Under the pieces are notes generated by a model. It saw only the letters and a list, made by a program, of their open reading frames with translations. It was not told where the DNA came from and made no database searches. A DNA stretch of 64,000 nt from Prochlorococcus sp. AG-347-L20 (GTDB lineage: Bacteria > Cyanobacteriota > Cyanobacteriia > PCC-6307 > Cyanobiaceae), in assembly GCA_003281225.1 (NCBI GenBank), contig QCCP01000006.1, positions 1 through 64,000 of the forward strand. The letters run 5' to 3'. This document shows positions 9,256-19,462 of this stretch, in pieces (within the stretch, counting starts at the first letter, position 1; each line of letters starts with the position of its first letter). A program made the translations under genes and the position numbers.

Positions 9256-9891
9256 GTGAACCCTGCAAATTATTTAAAAATAAAAAATAAAATACCATCA
9301 AATGTAAACATTCTTGCGGTAAGTAAAGGATTCAAAAGTCAAGAAATCAAGATCATTCAAAATATAGGTCAGAACGATTTTGGTGAAAGTAAGGTTCAAG
9401 AGGCGTTTGAAAAACAATTAACATTAAAAGATCTTAAACAAATAAATTGGCACTTTATTGGAAGAATACAAAGTAATAAAATAAGAAAAATAGTTCAAAA
9501 TTTTAAATATATTCATTCAGTAGATTCATTTGAAAAGTTGCAAAAGATTTCTAATATTTCACGTGAAGAGAAGAAAAATCCATTAATAATGTTGCAGGTT
9601 AAGTTAAGTGATGACCCTACTAAAGGAGGCTTTAATCCTGAATTTTTAATTTTGAAATGGAGAGAAATTCAAGATTTGAAAAATATTTCATTAACCGGTT
9701 TGATGACTATCAATCCTAAAGGACTTAGCCCTAAAGAAAATTTAGGATTGTTCAAAAAATGTCGTGCTCTCGCTGATTCCCTGCAACTACCAGATTGTTC
9801 CATGGGGATGTCAGGTGACTGGGAGGAAGCTATTGACGCTGGATCAACTTGGTTAAGATTAGGATCATTGATTTTTGGAGGCAGATCCTAG
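9256..9891 (+). CDS. pipY: YggS/PLPBP family PLP-binding protein (PipY)
   Basis: LAVSKGFKSQEI, NDFGESKVQEA, WHFIGRIQSNKIR, MGMSGDWEEAI. Confidence 0.92.
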   Translation: MNPANYLKIKNKIPSNVNILAVSKGFKSQEIKIIQNIGQNDFGESKVQEAFEKQLTLKDLKQINWHFIGRIQSNKIRKIVQNFKYIHSVDSFEKLQKISNISREEKKNPLIMLQVKLSDDPTKGGFNPEFLILKWREIQDLKNISLTGLMTINPKGLSPKENLGLFKKCRALADSLQLPDCSMGMSGDWEEAIDAGSTWLRLGSLIFGGRS

Positions 9892-10040
9892 TTAGTTATT
9901 TTTTATAAAAATCTTATCTATAAACTTGCAGTAAAGTTCAACTAACGTTATTTAAGTATAGGTAGTTTATTCATTTAAAAAATGAATCTATTACTTAAGG
10001 TTCTTAAACCTTAGTAATCAATTTCAAGAGGATTTAAAAG

Positions 10041-10616
10041 GTGTCACTTATTTCTAGATTAAAGGCAGTTGTAGCAGGGGATGAGTATCTCGATGATGAT
10101 TTTGATGAGTTGGATTATGCTTCAGAGGATGAATTAAATGATATTAATAATTTCAAACAAAATCCAAAGAATGCAAATGCCCTTGCAAATTCCAATCCAT
10201 TTGATTTTATGAATAACAACAGATCATCAAAAGTAGTTGGTATGCCTGGAATCTCAAATTCATCCTCAGAAGTAAGCTTAATGGAACCAAGAAGTTTTGA
10301 TGAGATGCCTCAAGCTATACAAGCATTAAGAGAGAGAAAAACTGTAATTCTCAATTTAACTATGATGGATCCTGATCAAGCTCAAAGAGCTGTTGATTTT
10401 ATTGCTGGGGGCACATATGCAATTGATGGACATCAAGAGAGAGTCGGTGAAAGTATTTTTCTTTTTGCTCCAAGTTGTGTAAATGTAACTAGTTCTTCCC
10501 CAGAAGAAGCTTCTCCTTCTTCTGTGTCTACAGAAAACACACCACAATATAGTTTGGGCAAAAATACTACTCCTGAACCAGCATGGGGTAATTCTAAATT
10601 AAGTGCTTATTCATGA
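10041..10616 (+). CDS. sepF: cell division protein SepF
   Basis: [65 protein letters not shown]. Confidence 0.96.
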   Translation: MSLISRLKAVVAGDEYLDDDFDELDYASEDELNDINNFKQNPKNANALANSNPFDFMNNNRSSKVVGMPGISNSSSEVSLMEPRSFDEMPQAIQALRERKTVILNLTMMDPDQAQRAVDFIAGGTYAIDGHQERVGESIFLFAPSCVNVTSSSPEEASPSSVSTENTPQYSLGKNTTPEPAWGNSKLSAYS

Positions 10617-10623
10617 TTAATCT

Positions 10624-11436
10624 GTGACAGATAAAATAGCGATTATTGGTTTTGGAAATATTGCAAGTGCTATAGTTACCCCTCTATTAGATAACAAATT
10701 AATTCAGCCAGAGAATGTTTTTTGTGTTGTTAATACAGAAAAAAGTTTAGAAAACATAAAAAAAAATTATAAACACAAAATAAACGTTTATAAATCAGGC
10801 TCTAAAGAGTCAAAAATAATTTGGGATTGTCAATATAAACTTCTTTCGATAAAACCCCAACAATTAAAAGATATAAGTGAAGCCCATCAGATAAAAAATA
10901 AGAACAATTTAATAGTTTCAATTCTTGCGGGGGTTTCAATAAATAAACTCACTCAAAAGTTTCCTAATCATAAATGTGTGAGAGTTGTTACAAATATTCC
11001 AATAACTATTGGAAAAGGTTTAACTGGAATTTCTTGGGGTGAAGAAATTACAGAAGATCAGAAACAATTTACAAAAAAATTATTTGAAAATACTAGTAAG
11101 ATTTATGAATTTACTGAAGATTACCTTGATATATTTTTAGCTTTAACTTCATCAGGTCCCGCAATTATTGCTTTGATCATAGAAGCATTAAGTGATGGAG
11201 GATTAAGCGGGGGATTACCAAAAAAAATTTCAGAGGAACTTGTTATGGAAATGATACTGGGGACTATTTTTTTAATAAAGGAAAATAAACTTACTACTTC
11301 TGAGCTTAAAAATTTAGTAACATCTCCAGGTGGAACAACTATCTCTGCCTTAAGGGTTTTAGAAAAAAAGAGTGTAAGGTCAGCATTAATTGAATCAATA
11401 GTTTCAGCTAGTAATCGAAGTAAAGAGTTTCGTTAG
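10624..11436 (+). CDS. proC: pyrroline-5-carboxylate reductase
   Basis: IGFGNIASAI, SILAGVSI, VVTNIPITIGKG, TSPGGTTISALRVLE. Confidence 0.95.
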   Translation: MTDKIAIIGFGNIASAIVTPLLDNKLIQPENVFCVVNTEKSLENIKKNYKHKINVYKSGSKESKIIWDCQYKLLSIKPQQLKDISEAHQIKNKNNLIVSILAGVSINKLTQKFPNHKCVRVVTNIPITIGKGLTGISWGEEITEDQKQFTKKLFENTSKIYEFTEDYLDIFLALTSSGPAIIALIIEALSDGGLSGGLPKKISEELVMEMILGTIFLIKENKLTTSELKNLVTSPGGTTISALRVLEKKSVRSALIESIVSASNRSKEFR

Positions 11437-11441
11437 TTTTT

Positions 11442-12599
11442 TCAATTATCTTTTAAGTTCATATAAACTTTTTCAAGTGAATTTATATTTTTAGTAATTG
11501 TGTATCTCTCAAGTACACGTTCTCTAGCTTTTTCTCCAAGATCTTTTGTAAATGAAGGGTGTTCTACAAGAATTGGGATTATAGTTTTTAATTGTGCAGC
11601 CACATTATCAGTTGAAATTACTATTCCTGCTCCGTTATCTAAAACTTCACCATCCGCTCCAGCATCTGTAGCTACACAAGCAGTACCAGCCGACATTGCC
11701 TCTAAAAGTGATAATGATAAACCTTCTACTAAGCTTGGCAAGAAAAATACTTCTGCTATTTGCATTATTGCTATCCTAGTTTCTAAATCTAATTCGGCAC
11801 CCCACCAAATTAATTTCTCATTACCAAGGTTAGAAAAACTATTTTCAAGTGTTGGCTTCATTGGTCCATCCCCAACAATAACTAATTTGCAATTTTGAGT
11901 TCTTGTTTGGCGCCAAGAACGTAAAAGTGCCTCTATATTTTTTTCATTTGCGATCCTTCCCATGTATAAAAAGATTCTTTCATTTCCAAGTTTGTTTTTA
12001 ACCTGATTATATTTTTTACTTTTTTCGCAAAAAGGTTTCCAAATATTTTCATCAACTCCGTTTGGAATAATTATTTGTTTTTCTTTAGGTACTCCTAATT
12101 TCTCAAGAACATTTTTTTGAGGTTCAGAAAAAATAATTATTCTATCGAACTTTGCTAAAGAGGGAGCATAAAGTTGATACGTTAATTGTTGTGTGCTCGC
12201 AGTTAGATTTCTATTTTTTGCATCAAATGGTGGATGAAATGTTCCTATAAGAGGAACATTAATTTTATTACAAAGCTCTGGAAGTCTAAAGTCTAAAGGA
12301 GATAAAGTTAGGCTTGCATGTACTATGTCAGGTTTTAATCTTTCCAATGATAGCCTTAGCTCTTTTTCTGCCCTTGGCGAGGGTATTGTATAAACTTGAG
12401 ATTTAATTAAATATGGGAGACTTACATCAGGATCATTCGCAAGAAATAATGGTTTTGATGAATTTGAACTAGAGGGATTATCGAAATGAATAAAACTAAT
12501 TTTATGTCCTCTAGCCTTTAATTCCTTAGTAGTTAAATTACCGTAAGTTACATTTCCACAAAAAGGGGATTTTTTCCCCAACCAGGCAATATGAACCAC
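11442..12599 (-). CDS. glycosyltransferase family 4
   Basis: IPNGVDENIW, YMGRIANEKN, PSLVEGLSLSLLEAMSAGTACVATDAG. Confidence 0.9.
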   Translation of the reverse strand: MVHIAWLGKKSPFCGNVTYGNLTTKELKARGHKISFIHFDNPSSSNSSKPLFLANDPDVSLPYLIKSQVYTIPSPRAEKELRLSLERLKPDIVHASLTLSPLDFRLPELCNKINVPLIGTFHPPFDAKNRNLTASTQQLTYQLYAPSLAKFDRIIIFSEPQKNVLEKLGVPKEKQIIIPNGVDENIWKPFCEKSKKYNQVKNKLGNERIFLYMGRIANEKNIEALLRSWRQTRTQNCKLVIVGDGPMKPTLENSFSNLGNEKLIWWGAELDLETRIAIMQIAEVFFLPSLVEGLSLSLLEAMSAGTACVATDAGADGEVLDNGAGIVISTDNVAAQLKTIIPILVEHPSFTKDLGEKARERVLERYTITKNINSLEKVYMNLKDN

Positions 12600-12684
12600 A
12601 TTAATTGAATTAACTATTTATAAAGTTAACAGGCAAAGGGGCCATGATCATATTTTTTAAATTTTTTAATGCTTCATGAAAATG

Positions 12685-13470
12685 CTAACTATATATTTCT
12701 CTCAACATTTTTAGTGAAGATAGATCCTTCTCTAATTGAGTAGAGATCCATGTCTCAATAATGAATAATATTTTAAGCCAGACTTTTTTTGGACCCAACA
12801 ACTCTCCATTAGATTTTATTGGTAATTCTGGGAAAAGAAGTCTCTGTAATAGAGCAACTTCAGATGCATTTATTTTTAGGTTACTTTGAGGATCTTCTAT
12901 GGATGAAAACCCTTCACTTGGCAAATAATAACAACTCCATTCCCAATTTCCTAAAGGTGGAATAATAGGTTCTCCAGTTTTACAACAATGATGAATTGGT
13001 AAATTAATACCCCCGATGGCTAATAGATGGATTAAAGATTGAATACTCATCGAGAGCATTTTAATATCTTCTTCTTGAGACTCTTTATATAAATAAATCC
13101 TATCAAGATGTGCAAGAACGCAAGATAAATAGTCTTGTTGCTTGTCATTATTACCTACTAATAAAAATGTTAATTCAGTTATTGCTTGTGCGGCTGCAAG
13201 ACATTCAATATTTTTACCTAGGCCAGAATAGCTTTTTAATATTTTAATTTGACGTACAGATTTAAGATTTCTTCTTCCAAAAATCTGCAGACTTAAATAT
13301 GTTAAAGGAGTAGCTGCGGCAAGACTACTTTTAGGACGCCTAGCACCAGGTGCCGCTAATCTAACAATCCCTTGCTCATCGGTAAGGATAGTTATTAATC
13401 TATCATTCTCGCCTAATGGAGAAGCTTTAATACAGAGACCTTTTAGTCTGCACTCACCAGAACCAGACAT
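12685..13470 (-). CDS. recO: DNA repair protein RecO
   Basis: CRLKGLCIKASPLGENDRLITILTDEQGIVRLAAPGARRPKS. Confidence 0.93.
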   Translation of the reverse strand: MSGSGECRLKGLCIKASPLGENDRLITILTDEQGIVRLAAPGARRPKSSLAAATPLTYLSLQIFGRRNLKSVRQIKILKSYSGLGKNIECLAAAQAITELTFLLVGNNDKQQDYLSCVLAHLDRIYLYKESQEEDIKMLSMSIQSLIHLLAIGGINLPIHHCCKTGEPIIPPLGNWEWSCYYLPSEGFSSIEDPQSNLKINASEVALLQRLLFPELPIKSNGELLGPKKVWLKILFIIETWISTQLEKDLSSLKMLREIYS

Positions 13471-14130
13471 TTAAATAACGTTTACTTCTTCAAAAATTTC
13501 ACAAAAATTGGAAGTGCCCACGCAACTAATTCCATTATCAAATAAATCAATTACTTGCGTCAGATTTTTTACACCACCTACAACTTTGATTTGATTTTGT
13601 GATCCTGTTATTTTTAGTATTTCGGTGACATCATTAGATGTAAGAGGAGACCCAAACCCGTCCCCGAATTGAAAATTTTTTATTCCTAATTCCAAACATA
13701 TTTCTATCGCATTTATAAAAACTTCTTCTTTTAGTTTTGATTTATTTATTATTATTGATACTGGTAATCCAGATAATTTAACTTGCTCAATTTCAGCAGC
13801 GAAAGTTTCTAAATTTCTTTTGGATAAATTTATAAAGTTTGGGATATATTCAATTCCTTTTGCACCCTTATCTTTTGCAAAACAAACTAATTCTTCAATA
13901 AATGAGATTGGTAAATCTGCTAAAGGGTAAGAAATAAGTGCGTTTATATCCGCACTGTAATTACCCAAACAGTTTTTAAGATCAGTTAAATAATTTAGTG
14001 AAGTAGAAATATTTTTGATATTGTATTTTCTTATCAAATCGCAATTCATACAGAAATCTTCCCAGGATAGATAAGGGTTAATAATTATCGCATGAATTTT
14101 CTCGTTTAATTCATATTCAATATTGGGCAT
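13471..14130 (-). CDS. deoxyribose-phosphate aldolase-like (DeoC family)
   Basis: Aldolase pattern; 'IKVVGGVKNLTQVIDLFDNGISCVGTSN'. Confidence 0.75.
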   Translation of the reverse strand: MPNIEYELNEKIHAIIINPYLSWEDFCMNCDLIRKYNIKNISTSLNYLTDLKNCLGNYSADINALISYPLADLPISFIEELVCFAKDKGAKGIEYIPNFINLSKRNLETFAAEIEQVKLSGLPVSIIINKSKLKEEVFINAIEICLELGIKNFQFGDGFGSPLTSNDVTEILKITGSQNQIKVVGGVKNLTQVIDLFDNGISCVGTSNFCEIFEEVNVI

Positions 14131-14137
14131 TTAAAAC

Positions 14138-14722
14138 TTATTTAGATTGAATCAGTCCATAACCTCCATGATTCCTTTTATATATAACTTGAAGTTCATT
14201 ATTTTTTTTATTTCGAAAAACATAAAAATCATGATCAATTAGATCTAATTGTTTTCTTGCTTCTTCTGATGAAATTGGAGTCATTTCAAAGTATTTATTT
14301 TTAATAGATGGTTCAGGCAGACTTGCTTCAGTTCCTTCTTCAAATAAAGCTTTATCTAAAAAACTTGATTCCATACTTTCAATTGGTAAAGAATCTTTAT
14401 TTTTAAATTGTTTATTATGAATTGTTTTATTGTTTCTTTCTTTATATTTACGTAATTTTCTACAAAGTTTATTTGAAACTAAATCAATGCTTGAGTATAG
14501 ATTTTCAGTTTTTTCTTCAGCTCTTATTACGGTACCATTTGCAAAAATAGTAACTTCTGCAGTTTGAAACGAGACTCTTGGGTTCTTTTCAATTGAAAGG
14601 TGTATGTCAGCTTCTTTAACGATATCCTTATAGTGATGTGTTGCTTTTTCTATCTTTGCCTCAGTATATTCTTTTAATGCTCCAGTGAGCTCAAGATTCT
14701 TTCCATGGATTAAAATTTTCAT
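14138..14722 (-). CDS. lrtA: long-form ribosome hibernation promoting factor / light-repressed protein A
   Basis: MKILIHGKNLELTGALKEYTEAKIEK...; C-terminal EEARKQLDLIDHDFYVFRNKKNNELQVIYKRNHGGYGLI. Confidence 0.95.
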   Translation of the reverse strand: MKILIHGKNLELTGALKEYTEAKIEKATHHYKDIVKEADIHLSIEKNPRVSFQTAEVTIFANGTVIRAEEKTENLYSSIDLVSNKLCRKLRKYKERNNKTIHNKQFKNKDSLPIESMESSFLDKALFEEGTEASLPEPSIKNKYFEMTPISSEEARKQLDLIDHDFYVFRNKKNNELQVIYKRNHGGYGLIQSK

Positions 14723-14766
14723 AACAAATCTAAAAATATTTACTTACTTTCTAAATCTACTTAAAT

Positions 14767-15417
14767 ATGGAAAATAGAACAGCAATAATTAAACAACCTG
14801 ATAATATTTCTTCTTTTAATGATGTTTATAAATTACAAAAAGAATATCAGGAGGCATTGATTTTAGACAATTCTAATCCTGACTTTATTTGGATAGGGGA
14901 GCATCAACTCTGTTATACGTTAGGTAGAGGATCTAATTACGATAATTTACTATTTTCTTTGGATGATGATAAATATGATGTTTTTAAGATTAATAGAGGT
15001 GGTGAGGTTACTTGTCATATGCCTGGACAATTAGTAACTTACTTGGTTTTAGATTTGAAAAATTTTAATAAAGATTTAAATTGGTATTTGAGAAAAATTG
15101 AAGAAATTATTATAAAAATTCTTGGAACTTTTAATATAAATTGTCATTCAAGAGATGGTTTCACTGGTGTTTGGATAGGAAATAAGAAAATTGCATCAAT
15201 TGGAATTGGTTGTAAAAGATGGATAACAATAAATGGATTTTCAATCAATATTGACTGCGAATTAGAAAACTTTAATAAAATTGTTCCTTGCGGGATAGAA
15301 AATTGTCTTATGGCAAATATGATTGATTACAACAAAAATTTAAATATTCAAGAAGTCAAGAGAATTGTTAAAAAAATCATTCAAGAAGAATTTAATTTTG
15401 ATTTTGTATCAAAATAG
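14767..15417 (+). CDS. lipB: lipoyl(octanoyl) transferase
   Basis: [22 protein letters not shown] ... [21 protein letters not shown]. Confidence 0.95.
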   Translation: MENRTAIIKQPDNISSFNDVYKLQKEYQEALILDNSNPDFIWIGEHQLCYTLGRGSNYDNLLFSLDDDKYDVFKINRGGEVTCHMPGQLVTYLVLDLKNFNKDLNWYLRKIEEIIIKILGTFNINCHSRDGFTGVWIGNKKIASIGIGCKRWITINGFSINIDCELENFNKIVPCGIENCLMANMIDYNKNLNIQEVKRIVKKIIQEEFNFDFVSK

Positions 15418-15444
15418 AAATTAAAATTTCAAAATAAATTTAGT

Positions 15445-17388
15445 ATGGGTGATTTAGCATACTGGCCTTCAGCCAAACTTCTTTCTAAAAAAGATAAATT
15501 TGCTAAAAATAGAGATTTTATTAAGAACCTTGATCATATAGATCAAATTTGGGAAAAATTAAAATTTAAATGTGGTGATACTTTAGCTGTTTGCGATTTA
15601 AGAGGGAAATACAAAGAAAAATTTTCTTATTCTGAGCTGGCTGATTTAATAACAAAAGTCTCTTTTTCTTTTAAAAATTATGGTTTGGCAAAAGGGGATG
15701 TAGTTACTGTAATATCTGAAAATTCTCCAAGATGGCTACTAGTTGATCAAGGCTTAATGCGCCTAGGAGCTATAAATGCAGTGAGAGGTATTAATTCTCC
15801 TTCAGTAGAATTAGACTATATTATTGCGCACTCTAATTCAGTAGGTCTAATAGTTCAATCTAAGGAGATTTGGCTAAAGTTAAACAACAAAGAAGAATTA
15901 AAAAAAAGGCTGAAATTTATAATCAATTTAGAAGATGAACAATTTGAAAGTTTAATAAGTTGGAGTAAATTTATAAGTTCAGTAGAAAAAGAAAATTCAC
16001 AAAATAATAATCTTGAAAAATTTAATCCAGAAATAGATGACGTCGCTACTATTCTTTACACTTCTGGGACAACAGGAAAACCTAAAGGTGTGCCTTTGAC
16101 TCATGCAAATTTTTTACATCAGATAATCAATTTAGCCTATATCGCTGATCCAGAACCAGGAACCTCTGTATTAAGCGTTTTGCCTATATGGCATTCTTAT
16201 GAGAGGAGTGCTGAATACTTCTTTTTTTCATGCGGTTGTTCTCAATACTATACAATTCCAAAATTTCTTAAAGATGATATTACACAAGTAAAACCTGTTG
16301 TCATGGCTACTGTACCGAGACTATGGGAAGCAATACATGATGGTTTTTTTCAGGCGTTGAAAAAAATGCCTTCCAAAAAGCAAAAACTTATTAAGTTTTT
16401 GATAAGTAATAGTTCAGTTTTCAAAAGAAGTCTAAGAAAGATAAGAAATTTAGATATCAATCAAACAACTTTTAAATCAAAAATCCCCTTACTTGGTTCT
16501 GTTATTGGCCGATATCCTTTACATAAATTGTCTACTATTTTTTTATGGCCGAATATTCTTAGACAATTATGCGGAGAAAAACTGAAATTTCCCATTAACG
16601 GCGGAGGTGCATTGCCAGAACATGTGGATCTTTTTTTTGAATCTTTAGGTGTAGATGTTTTGGTGGGATATGGCCTCACAGAAACTAGTCCAGTATTAAC
16701 TTGTAGGAGAAGAGAATTAAATGTTAGAGGATCATCCGGTCAGCCCCTAGCATTTACTGAAATCAAAATAGTGAATGATGATAAAAAAAAGATTCTGAAG
16801 TTCAGAGAAGTCGGAAAAATTCTTGCCAAAGGACCACAAGTAATGAAAGGTTATCTTAATAATGAATTGGCTACAAAAGATGTTTTATCTGAGGATGGTT
16901 GGTTTGATACTGGCGATTTAGGTTTCTTAATACCAAATGGTTCTCTTTTTATAACAGGAAGAGCCAAGGACACAATAGTTCTTTCAAGTGGTGAAAATAT
17001 AGAGCCGAATCCGCTTGAGACCGAAATCCTTAGTTCTGAATTTATTAATCAGATTCAACTAGTAGGACAAGACAAGAAATGTTTAACAGCCCTTGTAGTG
17101 CCTAATGTCGAACTGGTTAAAAACAAGTTTTTGGAAGAAGACCTTTTGCAATTAAACCTGAATAAAAATATTGGTACATTTTTTAAATCACAAATTAATA
17201 ATTTGCTGAAAAGTCGATTAGGAGCAAGATCTGAAGAACAAATATTAGATTGTTATTTTGTGGATGCCTTTACTCTAGAAAATGGGTTGTTAACGCAAAC
17301 TCTTAAACAAAAAAGAAAAGAAATAGAAAAAAAGTATTCATTACAAATAGAAAATATGTATGAAAACAAATTTAGTAAGAAAATTTGA
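15445..17388 (+). CDS. long-chain acyl-CoA/acyl-ACP synthetase, AMP-forming
   Basis: ILYTSGTTGKPKGVPLTHAN, GYGLTETSPVL, WFDTGDLG, GRAKDTIVLSSGENIEP. Confidence 0.93.
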   Translation: MGDLAYWPSAKLLSKKDKFAKNRDFIKNLDHIDQIWEKLKFKCGDTLAVCDLRGKYKEKFSYSELADLITKVSFSFKNYGLAKGDVVTVISENSPRWLLVDQGLMRLGAINAVRGINSPSVELDYIIAHSNSVGLIVQSKEIWLKLNNKEELKKRLKFIINLEDEQFESLISWSKFISSVEKENSQNNNLEKFNPEIDDVATILYTSGTTGKPKGVPLTHANFLHQIINLAYIADPEPGTSVLSVLPIWHSYERSAEYFFFSCGCSQYYTIPKFLKDDITQVKPVVMATVPRLWEAIHDGFFQALKKMPSKKQKLIKFLISNSSVFKRSLRKIRNLDINQTTFKSKIPLLGSVIGRYPLHKLSTIFLWPNILRQLCGEKLKFPINGGGALPEHVDLFFESLGVDVLVGYGLTETSPVLTCRRRELNVRGSSGQPLAFTEIKIVNDDKKKILKFREVGKILAKGPQVMKGYLNNELATKDVLSEDGWFDTGDLGFLIPNGSLFITGRAKDTIVLSSGENIEPNPLETEILSSEFINQIQLVGQDKKCLTALVVPNVELVKNKFLEEDLLQLNLNKNIGTFFKSQINNLLKSRLGARSEEQILDCYFVDAFTLENGLLTQTLKQKRKEIEKKYSLQIENMYENKFSKKI

Positions 17389-17426
17389 TTTGTTCTATCT
17401 ATATTGAAAGGGTAATTTAATTTTTT

Positions 17427-17870
17427 ATGGAAACAAAAAACTCAATATCTATAAAGCGCTCAATAGCTATTAAAGCTGTAGTTACACCGACTTGGAAGGA
17501 AGATGCTGAAAAAGAATTAAGTAAAGCAATCTCAAACATTGACCAGCAATTATCTCAACTTGAGCAGGAGGGGCAGCAAATAGTAAATAATATTAGATCC
17601 CAATCGGTTAATCCTCTTGATCCAAGAGTTCAAGAACAGGTTAGTCAGGTGCAACAACAAGTCGCTGTGAAACGAAATGAAATTGAAGAACAAAAAAGGA
17701 ATCTTCTGCAACAACAAAGTCAAGTTCGCGAATTAAAAATGGACGAAATTGTTGATCAAGGGCAAGTGGATAGTTTCTGTGATGTCACTGTGGGAGACAA
17801 TCTTGTTGAAAAAATGCAAGTATCGATTACGGTTAAGGATGGAGTCATTCAATCTATAGATAATAATTAA
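17427..17870 (+). CDS. YlqD-like protein
   Basis: Coiled-coil Q-rich; conserved cyanobacterial architecture 'ISIKRSIAIKAVVTPTWKEDAEKEL'. Confidence 0.7.
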   Translation: METKNSISIKRSIAIKAVVTPTWKEDAEKELSKAISNIDQQLSQLEQEGQQIVNNIRSQSVNPLDPRVQEQVSQVQQQVAVKRNEIEEQKRNLLQQQSQVRELKMDEIVDQGQVDSFCDVTVGDNLVEKMQVSITVKDGVIQSIDNN

Positions 17871-18088
17871 AGAGAAGATTTAGTATTTTTGATAAATATA
17901 AGTAAATCTTAATTTCGAAAAGTTTTAAATTCTAATCGATCTAAATTATTACTTTCTTAAGTTATAAGAGTTCCCACTGTGAACATGATTTCGTATAATT
18001 AGAACAAGAGTTTAAAGGGTTCTTAACCATAAAAACTTTAGGAAGTTTGGTAGAAATCCCTTGAAACTTATGCAATAACAATTTTCTT

Positions 18089-19456
18089 ATGTCTCACGAA
18101 ATATTCATGCCTGCCTTGAGTTCTACTATGACGGAGGGCAAGATTGTGGAATGGTTGAAAAATCCAGGAGATAAAGTTGAAAGAGGTGAATCTGTCTTGG
18201 TTGTTGAATCTGACAAGGCAGATATGGATGTTGAATCTTTTCAAGATGGATATCTTGCGGCTGTTTTAATGCCTGCTGGCAGCACTGCACCAGTAGGAGA
18301 GACTATCGGTCTTATTGTAGAAAATGAGGATGAGATAGCTTCTGTTCAAGAACAAAATAAAGGAAAGCAACCCGAAGTTTCTAGTTCGGATCAACTTGAA
18401 TTGGTAAGCAATAAAACTGAAGAAAAACCTGTGGTTCAAAGTGAAATTGTTGAAAAACAAGAAAAAGAAGTCGTATTAATGAGTGAAAAGGCTGCCTCAT
18501 CTTTTAATAGTGATCAAATAAATGCTGCTACGAGTAATGTTTCTTCGAGGGTGATTGCATCTCCAAGAGCTAAAAAACTTGCCTCTCAAATGGGTGTTGA
18601 TTTAGCGAAGGTTCATGGATCCGGACCTCACGGAAGGATTCAAGCCGATGATATTTTAAAAGCTAATGGCCAACCAGTCTCTATACCATGGATAGGTGAA
18701 GGTGATTCTCCTGCAAGTATACCTGGTGCAAATTTGGGAGTTGAAAGTAAACCAGAAACTCCAGGAAATAGTTTTGGTAATCCTGGAGAAACAGTTCAAT
18801 TTAATACTCTTCAAAAAGCGGTAAATAAAAATATGGAATCTAGTTTAGATGTGCCATGTTTTAGGGTGGGTTATTCCATTAACACAGATAAATTAGATAA
18901 TTTCTACAAAAAAGTAAAACAGAACGGAGTTACTATGACTGCTTTACTAGTAAAGGCAGTTGCAAAGACACTAAAGAAACATCCTCAAGTTAACTCAAGT
19001 TTTTCAGAGAATGGAATTTCTTATCCAGAAAATATAAATATTGCTGTTGCTGTTGCGATGGAAGATGGTGGACTAATAACTCCAGTTTTAAAAGAACCAT
19101 GCAATACTGATTTATTTGAATTGTCTAGGGCATGGAAAGATCTCGTAAAAAGATCAAGATCAAAACAATTAGAACCTGATGAATACTCAACGGGAACCTT
19201 CACTTTATCTAACCTTGGGATGTTTGGAGTTGATAGATTTGACGCAATTCTTCCTCCAGGTACCGGTGCTATTTTAGCCATAGCATCATCCAAACCAACC
19301 GTTGTTGCTAATAGTGATGGTTCAATATCTGTTAAAAAAATAATGCAAGTAAATCTAACAGCTGATCATAGAGTGATCTATGGAGCTGATGGAGCTTCAT
19401 TCTTAAAAGACTTGGCTTCCCTAATTGAAGAAGAGCCAGAGACTCTTGTCTCCTAA
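18089..19456 (+). CDS. pdhC: pyruvate dehydrogenase E2, dihydrolipoamide acetyltransferase
   Basis: Lipoyl domain (GESVLVVESDKADMDVE), E3-binding domain, catalytic LTADHRVIYGADGA. Confidence 0.95.
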   Translation: MSHEIFMPALSSTMTEGKIVEWLKNPGDKVERGESVLVVESDKADMDVESFQDGYLAAVLMPAGSTAPVGETIGLIVENEDEIASVQEQNKGKQPEVSSSDQLELVSNKTEEKPVVQSEIVEKQEKEVVLMSEKAASSFNSDQINAATSNVSSRVIASPRAKKLASQMGVDLAKVHGSGPHGRIQADDILKANGQPVSIPWIGEGDSPASIPGANLGVESKPETPGNSFGNPGETVQFNTLQKAVNKNMESSLDVPCFRVGYSINTDKLDNFYKKVKQNGVTMTALLVKAVAKTLKKHPQVNSSFSENGISYPENINIAVAVAMEDGGLITPVLKEPCNTDLFELSRAWKDLVKRSRSKQLEPDEYSTGTFTLSNLGMFGVDRFDAILPPGTGAILAIASSKPTVVANSDGSISVKKIMQVNLTADHRVIYGADGASFLKDLASLIEEEPETLVS

Positions 19457-19462
19457 ATTTAA

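Noticed and set aside
11500-11898. 132-aa plus-strand ORF
   Set aside because: Antisense to a clear glycosyltransferase gene; Ser/Ala-rich translation typical of a shadow ORF
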